A DNA stretch of 64,000 bases from Dyella halodurans (GTDB lineage: Bacteria; Pseudomonadota; Gammaproteobacteria; Xanthomonadales; Rhodanobacteraceae): the NCBI RefSeq assembly GCF_026283925.1, contig NZ_JAPDPF010000001.1, positions 62,001 to 126,000 on the forward strand, read 5' to 3'. Made by a program: the position numbers and the translations under genes. The notes below the pieces were generated by a model. That model saw only the letters and a list, made by a program, of their open reading frames with translations. It searched no databases and was not told the DNA's origin. Positions 8,896 to 16,120 of the stretch are shown in pieces (position 1 is the first letter of the stretch; each line of letters begins with the position of its first letter).

Positions 8896-10445
8896 GTGGT
8901 CGCATTCCGCTGCGCGTCATCGACGACAGCGATTCGTATTACGTCAGCGAACGCAAGGTCTACTCGCGCGAGGTATCGGGGCGATTCAATCGCCTGCGCG
9001 TGGCGGCCGTGCTGTGGCTGCTCGGCATGTTCTATCTGTTTCCATGGCTGCGCTGGAACGGGCAGCAGGCAGTCCTGCTCGATCTCCCGGCGCGCAAGTT
9101 TCATATCTTCGGCCTGATGTTCCTGCCGCAGGACTTTCTGTTCCTGTCGATGCTGCTGATCATTGCGGCGCTTGCGCTGTTCTTCTTCACCGCCCTGGCC
9201 GGTCGACTGTTCTGCGGCTATGCCTGTCCGCAAACCGTCTGGACCGAAGTCTCGATCTGGATCGAGCGTTGGTGCGAAGGCGACCGTAACAAGCAAATGA
9301 AGCTGGATGCGGGGCCGTGGAATCGCGAAAAGATCCTGCGCAAGGGCGCTCGGCACGGGCTGTGGGCGCTGTTCTCGCTGTGGACCGGCTTTACCTTCGT
9401 CGGATTCTTCAGCCCGATCGTCGGCCTGGCGCAGCGCACCCCGTGGGCCTGGGGCGGCTGGGAAACATTCTGGATTCTGTTCTACGGCTTCGCCACCTGG
9501 GGCAACGCCGGCTTTCTGCGTCAGCAGGTATGCAAGTACATGTGCCCCTACGCGCGCTTCCAGAGCGCGATGTTCGATCGAAACACCTTGATCATCGCCT
9601 ACGATCCCATGCGTGGCGAACCACGCGGTTCGCGCAAGCGTGGCTTGCAGAGCGTGCTGGCGCGTGCCCGCGGTCTGCTCGACAAGGCCACGGCCTACGA
9701 CTATGTGTTTCGCGCCAGCCGGCATCCCTCGGCGGCGGACAACCGTGCACAGGCCGGCGGCACCATCGCTCTGGCGGGGGCCGCCGGTGCCACGGCCGAA
9801 CCGCTGCCGAAATTTACCGCCGAGCTGCTTGGCGACTGCATCGACTGCACGATCTGTGTGCAGGTGTGCCCCACCGGCATCGATATCCGCAATGGCCTGC
9901 AGTACGAGTGCATTGCCTGCGGTGCCTGTATCGATGCCTGCGACGATGTGATGAAAAAGGTCGGCTACCCGACCGGGCTGATTCGCTACACCACGCAGAA
10001 TCACATCGACAGCAAGCCGGCGCGGGTGCTGCGGCCGCGCATCGTGGTCTATGGCTGTCTGTTGCTGGCCCTGGCCGGTGGCTGGATGTACGGCGTGACC
10101 CATCGCAGTGTGCTGATTGCCGAGGTGCTGCGTGATCGCAATGCCATGTACAGCCAAGGCAGCGGTGGCAGCATCGAGAACAGCTACACGCTCAAGCTGG
10201 TCAACAAGGATCAGCAGGCGCACCGCTTCATGATCGATGTGAGTGCCGCCGACATGCCTGGCGTCAGCCTGCGCGGCGGCCCGAAGACGGTGCTGGCGCA
10301 AAGCGGCGAAGTGGTTTCGGTGCCCGTTACGGTCAGCGCCTCGGCCGAGGTATCCGGTCGCCACGCCATGCAATTCCAGGTCCGCGGCGTCGATGTGGAT
10401 GCCACCACGACCGTCAACAGCAGCTTCTTTGGGCCACTGCCATGA
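8892..10445 (+). CDS. ccoG: cbb3 oxidase accessory iron-sulfur protein CcoG/RdxA/FixG
   Basis: 517 residues. It has several membrane helices with cysteine motifs at helix ends (FCGYACPQTVWTE, CKYMCPYARFQS). A dicluster ferredoxin domain carries CIDCTICVQVCP and CIACGACIDACD for two [4Fe-4S] clusters, and the C-terminal domain is an Ig-like FixG_C fold. CcoG proteins are implicated in cupric reductase activity during cbb3 assembly. The ATG at 8892 overlaps the preceding stop, and the end overlaps ccoH. Confidence 0.94.
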   Translation: MSGRIPLRVIDDSDSYYVSERKVYSREVSGRFNRLRVAAVLWLLGMFYLFPWLRWNGQQAVLLDLPARKFHIFGLMFLPQDFLFLSMLLIIAALALFFFTALAGRLFCGYACPQTVWTEVSIWIERWCEGDRNKQMKLDAGPWNREKILRKGARHGLWALFSLWTGFTFVGFFSPIVGLAQRTPWAWGGWETFWILFYGFATWGNAGFLRQQVCKYMCPYARFQSAMFDRNTLIIAYDPMRGEPRGSRKRGLQSVLARARGLLDKATAYDYVFRASRHPSAADNRAQAGGTIALAGAAGATAEPLPKFTAELLGDCIDCTICVQVCPTGIDIRNGLQYECIACGACIDACDDVMKKVGYPTGLIRYTTQNHIDSKPARVLRPRIVVYGCLLLALAGGWMYGVTHRSVLIAEVLRDRNAMYSQGSGGSIENSYTLKLVNKDQQAHRFMIDVSAADMPGVSLRGGPKTVLAQSGEVVSVPVTVSASAEVSGRHAMQFQVRGVDVDATTTVNSSFFGPLP

Positions 10446-10918
10446 ACCAGAAACGCAGCCTCTGGCGCGAACCGATGATATGGATGCTGGTGGGCCTGCC
10501 GCTGGCTTCGGTCGTGATCGGCTTCAGTCTGTTGTTCGCCGCCGTTCATCCGGGCCGTGAGGACAGGGAGACCGTGGACAGGACGACGCAAGTAGGCAGG
10601 ATGCTCGTCTCCGCGCACAGCCTGACCGAAGTGTCGACCCGCGGGCTGGTGCTGCGGACCAAGGGCGACATGATCGAGGCCCTGCCCATGGATGGGGATT
10701 TTCCACGCGGCGGAAAGCTGACGTTGACCCTGACGTCGCCGCATTCCGCGGACGGAAGTCGCACCTACCAGCTTGCGCCAAGCGAGCTGGGCTGGCGTGG
10801 CGTTGGCTCGCTGGAGGGAAGTGACGACTGGGCGGTACGGCTGGGATCCGACGACGGGGGCTGGCTGCTGCATGGACAATGGCCGTCGCAAGCGCGATTC
10901 ATTCACCTGATGCCTTAA
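10442..10918 (+). CDS. ccoH: FixH/CcoH family protein
   Basis: 158 residues. One N-terminal membrane helix (WMLVGLPLASVVIGFSLLFAAV) is followed by a periplasmic beta-rich domain of the FixH family. CcoH is a membrane-anchored assembly factor of cbb3 oxidase. It overlaps ccoG by four bases, and the annotated start of ccoI lies inside its 3' end. Confidence 0.9.
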   Translation: MNQKRSLWREPMIWMLVGLPLASVVIGFSLLFAAVHPGREDRETVDRTTQVGRMLVSAHSLTEVSTRGLVLRTKGDMIEALPMDGDFPRGGKLTLTLTSPHSADGSRTYQLAPSELGWRGVGSLEGSDDWAVRLGSDDGGWLLHGQWPSQARFIHLMP

Positions 10919-13329
10919 ACGTGGATTGGGCCGTAGACACTGCCAGGTCACCTGGCGTCCAGGCTTGCTATCACTGCGGGGAAGCCCTGTCAGTGCAGGC
11001 GACGTGGCTCGACCTGGATGGCAGCAAACAGGGCTTCTGCTGCGATGGATGTGCGGCGGCTGCGCAATGGATTCGCCAGTCCGACCTGGGCGACTACTAC
11101 CGCCTGCGAAGTGCAACGCCCGCCCGCGTGGCAGTCGACGCGCCCGATCTCAGCGCTTGGGATGGCGAAGATCTGCTCAGCGAGCACGCGTTCCCGGTCG
11201 ACGGTGGACTTGAGATCACCCTGCTGACGGATGGCATGCGCTGCGCGGCCTGCGCCTGGCTGATCGATCGCGCCCTGCGGCGCGAAGCGGGTGTTCTTGA
11301 TATCAGCGCCAATGCGATCACGGGTCGCATCCGGGTGGGCTGGGACCCGGCGCGAGTGTGTTTGTCGCACGTGCTCCAGCGCCTGACCCTGCTGGGCTAT
11401 CGCCCTTATCTGGCTGGTGGTGCGGCGCGCGAGCGCGAGCGCGTGGCCGAGCGGCGGCGCTGGTTGTTGCGTCTTGGTATCGCCGGACTCGGCGCGATGC
11501 AAACGATGATGCTGTCCGAGGCGCTGTATTTCGACTTCTACCACCACATGGCGGTATCCACGCGGGATTTTTTTCGCTGGGTCACGTTACTGGTGTGTAC
11601 GCCGGTGGTGTTCTATTCCGGCTGGCCATTCCTCTCGGGGTGTTGGCGGGAGTTGCGCCAGCGTCACCTTGGCATGGACAGCTTGATCGCCAGTTCCACC
11701 CTGTTGGCTTACCTGGCCAGCGTGGTTGAAACGATGCGGGGCGGTGCGCAGGTCTGGTACGACGCCGCGGCCATGTTTGTATTTTTGCTGCTCGGCGCGC
11801 GCATGCTGGAACAACGGGCGCGGCGCGTGGCCAGTCAGCAGGTGGATGCTCTGGCGCGTTCCAGGCCGACGCTGGCCGTGCGCGAGCGTGCCGACGGCGT
11901 GCGCGAATCGGTAGCGCTGACGGCGCTGCAAGTGGGTGACATCGCGTGCATGGCCGTCGGTGAGGTGGTACCGGCCGATGGGCGGCTGCTGGATGCCGTC
12001 GCCGTGTTTGAGGAGGCCCTGCTGACCGGTGAGTCCCGGCCGGTGAGCAGGGAGCGGGGGGCTTCGATCTTCGCCGGCACGGTGTGCCGGGAAACACCTG
12101 CGCGGATCGAGATCACCCAGGTCGGCAGCGCCACGCGCCTGTCGCAGTTGACGCGCCTGGTCGAACAGGCCCAGGCCCATCGGCCGCTGCTGGCGCGCAT
12201 GGCCGATCGCATCGGCAGCTGGTTCGTGGCCTCGTTGCTGGTGGTCGCGGTGCTGGTCTACGTGGGATGGCGCATCTACGACCCCACGCGCGCTTTCGAA
12301 GTCACCTTGTCCCTGTTGGTCATCAGTTGCCCCTGCGCTCTGTCGCTTGCGGTGCCCGCGGCCTTGGCCGCGACGCATGGCGCCCTGGCGCGCCTGGGGG
12401 TGCTGTCGATTCGTGCCGATGGTCTGGACAGTCTGGCCAGGGCCACCGATGTGGTATTCGACAAGACCGGCACCCTGACCCGGATGCAGCCAACCCTGGA
12501 CGACGTGCAGGTGTTCGAAGGAATGACGCCGGCCAAGGCCAAGGCGATTGCCGCGGCACTGGAGCGTGACAGCGGCCACCCGATCGCCGCAGCCTTCGTC
12601 GAGCAGCGCATGGGGCTGCAGGCCAGCGAAGTCCGGGCCGTCCGCGGGCAGGGGCTGATCGGCAAGGTCGATGGGGTGGAGTGGAAGTTGGGCCATGCGC
12701 CCTTCGCGGCGAAGCGCGAGGACGACGGCTGCCTCTGGCTGAGCAGCGGCTCGCGAGTCGTGGCGCGCTTCCGTTTGCAGGAACGCCTGAGGCCGGATGC
12801 ACGCACCGCAGTCGACCATCTGCGTCAGTTGGGCCTGGCCGTCTATTTGGCCAGCGGTGACGCCTTGGACTCGGTGCAACGCCTGATGCGACAGCTCGAC
12901 ATTGGCGAGGCGCACGCGCGCCAGACATCGGAAGACAAGCTCGCCCTGGTCAGGCGACTGCAGGCGCAGGGGCGCATCGTGGCCATGGTCGGCGACGGCT
13001 TGAACGATGCGCCGGTGCTCGCTGGTGCGGACGTTTCGCTGGCCATGGGCGAAGGGGCTGCGTTGGCGCAGCGAGCAGCCGATATGGTGCTGACGGCGCC
13101 ATCGTTGCTGCGGCTTCCCGCCGCCGTGAAACTCGCCCGGCGTACCCAGCGCATCATTCGGCAGAATTTTGCCTGGGCCGTCGGCTACAACCTGCTCGCC
13201 CTGCCCTTGGCCATGGCCGGGGAAGTGACTCCCGCAGTGGCGGCGCTGGGCATGGCGGTATCGTCGCTGATCGTTACATGCAACGCCTTGCGGCTGACGC
13301 GCATCACGGTGCCGGAGGCGACCGCGTGA
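10879..13329 (+). CDS. ccoI: Copper-exporting P1B-type ATPase CcoI/FixI
   Basis: 816 residues. An N-terminal Cys-rich segment (CYHCGEAL, GFCCDGC) precedes a heavy-metal-associated domain (GMRCAACAWLID). The P-type core has TGES, the intramembrane metal site SCPCALSL, the phosphorylated Asp in DKTGTLT and GDGLNDAP. It moves copper for CuB insertion into the cbb3 oxidase. The start is uncertain: ATG 10879 overlaps ccoH by 40 bases, and a GTG at 10921, just after the ccoH stop, is an alternative. It overlaps ccoS by four bases. Confidence 0.93.
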   Translation: MAVASAIHSPDALNVDWAVDTARSPGVQACYHCGEALSVQATWLDLDGSKQGFCCDGCAAAAQWIRQSDLGDYYRLRSATPARVAVDAPDLSAWDGEDLLSEHAFPVDGGLEITLLTDGMRCAACAWLIDRALRREAGVLDISANAITGRIRVGWDPARVCLSHVLQRLTLLGYRPYLAGGAARERERVAERRRWLLRLGIAGLGAMQTMMLSEALYFDFYHHMAVSTRDFFRWVTLLVCTPVVFYSGWPFLSGCWRELRQRHLGMDSLIASSTLLAYLASVVETMRGGAQVWYDAAAMFVFLLLGARMLEQRARRVASQQVDALARSRPTLAVRERADGVRESVALTALQVGDIACMAVGEVVPADGRLLDAVAVFEEALLTGESRPVSRERGASIFAGTVCRETPARIEITQVGSATRLSQLTRLVEQAQAHRPLLARMADRIGSWFVASLLVVAVLVYVGWRIYDPTRAFEVTLSLLVISCPCALSLAVPAALAATHGALARLGVLSIRADGLDSLARATDVVFDKTGTLTRMQPTLDDVQVFEGMTPAKAKAIAAALERDSGHPIAAAFVEQRMGLQASEVRAVRGQGLIGKVDGVEWKLGHAPFAAKREDDGCLWLSSGSRVVARFRLQERLRPDARTAVDHLRQLGLAVYLASGDALDSVQRLMRQLDIGEAHARQTSEDKLALVRRLQAQGRIVAMVGDGLNDAPVLAGADVSLAMGEGAALAQRAADMVLTAPSLLRLPAAVKLARRTQRIIRQNFAWAVGYNLLALPLAMAGEVTPAVAALGMAVSSLIVTCNALRLTRITVPEATA

Positions 13330-13526
13330 TCATCCTGCTGGTGCTCATTCCGCTCAGCCTGGTCTTGTTGGCTGCCGCCATTGGCGCTTTTGTGTGGGCA
13401 GTGCGCAAGGGCCAGTTCGACGACATGGACACGCCGGCGCTGGATATCCTGCACGACGACGTTTCGCCGCGTCTTCCATCGCCGGACGTGCGCGACGGCG
13501 CCACGAGAGGCGACGATGCCGGTTAA
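13326..13526 (+). CDS. ccoS: cbb3 oxidase maturation protein CcoS
   Basis: 66 residues: one membrane helix (IILLVLIPLSLVLLAAAIGAFVWAV) followed by the family signature RKGQFDDMDTPALDILHDD. CcoS is needed for cofactor insertion into CcoN. The start is the GTG at 13326 in a GTGA overlap with the ccoI stop; earlier in-frame starts fall inside ccoI. Confidence 0.92.
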   Translation: MIILLVLIPLSLVLLAAAIGAFVWAVRKGQFDDMDTPALDILHDDVSPRLPSPDVRDGATRGDDAG

Positions 13527-14247
13527 TGGTCTGGCCCTCTCGGCGGTACTGCTTACGGGCCTGCTCGGCGGCGTGCATTGCGCCGCCATGTGCGGCGGCA
13601 TTGCGACCGGCTTTTCCGTATGGTCGCCACGGGCGGGGTGGCGCGGCGCACTGCAATTGAACCTGGGAAGAGTGGCTGGCTACGTCCTGGCGGGCGCGCT
13701 CGCCGGAGGGGTCGGGGATGGCCTGCTGCGCTTGTTCGAGTGGCAGGCGCTGGCCCTTGCCATGCGGATGGCGGTCGGTGTCGTGCTGGTGGTGGCAGCC
13801 TTGCGCCTGCTCGACCGGCGCGGCCGGCTCGGTGTGCTTGCGCGTCCAGGGACGCGGCTGTGGCGGTTGCTGCGGCCGTTGCAACAGCGCTTGCTGCCGG
13901 CGAATACCGTTGGGCGCCGGGTGGCGGCTGGGGTGCTGTGGGGATGGCTGCCGTGCGGCCTGAGTACGACGATGCTGGCCGCGGCGTGGTTGCAGGCCAG
14001 TGCGCGCGATGGTGCGTTGACCATGGCGGTCTTCGGGCTGGGAACCCTGCCCGTGATGCTTCCGTTGACCTGGTCGGGCGCGCGGGTCGGGCGCTGGTTG
14101 CAGCAGCCAGCGCCGCGGCGCTGCGCGGCTCTGTTCATCCTGCTGGCCGGGGTGTTGACGTTGTCGGCGCCGTGGCTCATGCACGTACCGGCGCTGCATG
14201 GCGTGCTCGGCGCGCTGGGGTGCGGACCGGCGAGCCGCGTCGAGTAG
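13516..14247 (+). CDS. TauE/SafE-family membrane protein of the cco operon
   Basis: 243 residues and about six to seven membrane helices. It begins LSAVLLTGLLGGVHCAAMCGGIATGF, the GGxHCxxMCGG motif typical of the TauE/SafE-like proteins encoded beside ccoI/ccoS, with a second conserved Cys in WGWLPCGLST. Membrane position and the Cys/His motif suggest metal or thiol transport linked to oxidase maturation, but the substrate is not known. ATG 13516 overlaps ccoS by 11 bases. It is the last gene of the operon. Confidence 0.85.
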   Translation: MPVNGLALSAVLLTGLLGGVHCAAMCGGIATGFSVWSPRAGWRGALQLNLGRVAGYVLAGALAGGVGDGLLRLFEWQALALAMRMAVGVVLVVAALRLLDRRGRLGVLARPGTRLWRLLRPLQQRLLPANTVGRRVAAGVLWGWLPCGLSTTMLAAAWLQASARDGALTMAVFGLGTLPVMLPLTWSGARVGRWLQQPAPRRCAALFILLAGVLTLSAPWLMHVPALHGVLGALGCGPASRVE

Positions 14248-14954
14248 GTCGGCTCCATGGGCCATGGATGCATGGATCTCCATGGCGGTCATCTCATGGT
14301 GATCACCGATCGCTTTTCGGTAGACCGGCATGGCATGCCGGTCCCGCGCCGTTACTGAAGCGACGACCTCGCGTGTTGCCGCTCGCTACCCGTCGTCCTG
14401 TTTAGGGTGCGTTAGCGTCTTGGTTGCCGCTGATAAAGAGCTGGCAGGCTCGCTCCGACGGTTTGCCATCGACGAAATGATTGAGACTTTTCTGATACCC
14501 ACGCCCCCTTGCTGCGCATAGGATTCCGCGGCTGCTTAAACGTTCGAACTGCGTGGCGAATTCGTGTGGCCAATGTGTAGCGATCACTCGATCACTACGG
14601 AGTACGGGCACCAGCAAGAGTCGAATGCTGAAGCGGTCACGCCTGGGTCAATGGCCGGCGTGACTACTTCATGCGATGTCCTGGCTATCAGGCATCGGCA
14701 AGAATCCGAGTTTTTGGGCGAGCGTGGCCATCGTCGCGACGACGGAAGGGTGCACCCTAAGCACCGAGCCGGAAGCGGATTGACGGCGCGCGTGATGATG
14801 GCGAGCGTGAGCTCGCCCGAGACGAGGATGAAACGGACGGGCATTGGCACGTCATGGAATGACGGCGTGGACGACCAGCGGAACGGTCGGATCGCTACCT
14901 GTTCGATATCGAAGTTGTACTTGAGTATCTCCCACCCACTGAAGGAATAGTTCC
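14248..14954. other. Intergenic region without a convincing gene
   Basis: 707 bases between the cco operon and the small peptide gene. Short frames occur on both strands, but none has a ribosome site together with a recognisable product. A near-perfect palindrome (GACCGGCATG and CATGCCGGTC with one base between) lies at 14323-14343. No T-rich terminator was found for the cco operon. The promoter of the peptide gene should lie in the last 100 bases, but I see no clear -35/-10 pair. Confidence 0.6.
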
Positions 14955-15050
14955 ATGCAGAAGATCGATCGCGAAGCTCTGAAGAAAGCCGACGTTGCCG
15001 GCGGTTGCGACAAGGTCACCACCAACCCGATCAACCCGGTCTTTCCGTAA
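14955..15050 (+). CDS. Double-glycine leader peptide, putative secreted peptide precursor
   Basis: 31 residues, with AAGGA at 14942-14946, eight bases before ATG 14955. Residues 1-17 are MQKIDREALKKADVAGG: a charged amphipathic leader ending Val-Ala-Gly-Gly, the type of site cut by peptidase C39 transporters. The remaining 14 residues are CDKVTTNPINPVFP: an N-terminal Cys, no other Cys, three Pro and a repeated Asn-Pro. A terminator at 15218-15248 and a C39 transporter gene about 1 kb downstream support a real precursor of a secreted peptide (bacteriocin-like, signal or modified peptide). I recognise no known family. Confidence 0.78.
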   Translation: MQKIDREALKKADVAGGCDKVTTNPINPVFP

Positions 15051-15217
15051 ACGGTAGAGCGGCCACCGACGGCCGGTGCGGAGCCAGGGCGATCGAGCCA
15101 TGGCCCGATGACGGATTGAGGCTGCCGTGAAAGCCGTGCTTGGACGGTGACATCGCGCAGGGATCATTCCCTTTCGAAGGCCGTGCGTCCCGTCGGCTAC
15201 GAGCATGTAGAAGTTGC

Positions 15218-15248
15218 AAACCCCGCGCACTCGGATGCGCGGGGTTTT
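15218..15248 (+). terminator. Rho-independent terminator after the peptide gene
   Basis: Twelve-base inverted repeat (15218-15229 with 15236-15247, AAACCCCGCGCA/TGCGCGGGGTTT) with a six-base loop and a T run. It lies between the small peptide gene and the transport genes. The peptide can therefore be made from a short abundant transcript, with the transporter from readthrough or its own promoter. Confidence 0.85.
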
Positions 15249-15344
15249 CAGTATCAGTAGCGCCGATGGGATCGGGGCGGCGCATGGCGGGCGGCAGCGC
15301 CGACCCAGGCGTGGCCGCCGGCGTTTCGGGCTGGAGTTTTGGAT

Positions 15345-16118
15345 TTGGATATCAGCAGGCTTCCCACCTTTAAGGACGTGTCATGGCGCTGGTTGACCTA
15401 TCTTGGTTCGGCGACCTTGCTTGGCGCCATCGTGTTTGCGTGCGTGCATGAGGTGGAACTAAAACGGGATGCGCCCTGCGAAATCGTCTCGCTTTCCGAG
15501 TTCAAGCTGCGCGGTTATGACGGCCTGGTCGCGGCGGTCTTCGTGCAGCCGGGGGAGCGTGTTGCTTCCGGCATGCCGTTGTTCAATCTTACGTCCGATG
15601 TCATTCCGCCCGACGGTGCGAATGCAGATGGGCGGCCAGACGCCGGCAGGACGATCGTGGCGCCGCGCACCGGTGTGGTGGTCGCGTCGGGTCTGTTGCA
15701 GGGTCGGCGGCTCGATCCCGCCGAGGTCGTCATGGTGATCGATACCGATTCGCAGCGTCACCTGGTGGCGGTGTTGCAGGTACCGTCGCGCCAGCGTGGT
15801 TTTGTGAGTGTGGGGCAGACCGTACGCATCAAGCTTGATGCGATGCCCTACACCCGTTTTGGCACTTACGAGGCGCGCATCGTGTCAGTTTCCGCGACGG
15901 CGCAGCGCGGAAGCGACCCGTCGGGGCGGACCGCCGGCACAACCCATGACGCCGGCGACTACCTGGCTTGGGCGATGCTGCCGGACAAGCGCTTGCCGCA
16001 CGCCGGACCGCCGCCGCAAATCCTTCCCGGCATGCGGGGCCGGGCAAGCATCGTGGTGGAGCGCACGACCATCGCCGGATGGGTGCTGGCACCGCTGTTG
16101 CGCAGGCTCAGGGGTTGA
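15345..16118 (+). CDS. Short HlyD-family membrane fusion protein
   Basis: 257 residues from a TTG start at 15345, eight bases after GGAG; a TTG at 15339 is too close to that site. One membrane helix (about 17-35) precedes two half lipoyl motifs (GYDGLVAAVFVQPGERV and TIVAPRTGVVVASGLLQG) and a C-terminal beta-barrel region. Only about 20 residues separate the two half motifs, so the long coiled-coil hairpin of ordinary type I adaptors is absent. It lies two bases before the C39 ABC transporter and is its likely adaptor. Confidence 0.85.
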   Translation: MDISRLPTFKDVSWRWLTYLGSATLLGAIVFACVHEVELKRDAPCEIVSLSEFKLRGYDGLVAAVFVQPGERVASGMPLFNLTSDVIPPDGANADGRPDAGRTIVAPRTGVVVASGLLQGRRLDPAEVVMVIDTDSQRHLVAVLQVPSRQRGFVSVGQTVRIKLDAMPYTRFGTYEARIVSVSATAQRGSDPSGRTAGTTHDAGDYLAWAMLPDKRLPHAGPPPQILPGMRGRASIVVERTTIAGWVLAPLLRRLRG

Positions 16119-16120
16119 AC

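Noticed and set aside
14584-14850. Minus-strand 88-codon frame in the gap before the peptide gene
   Set aside because: No ribosome site, no recognised motif and an odd composition; probably chance.
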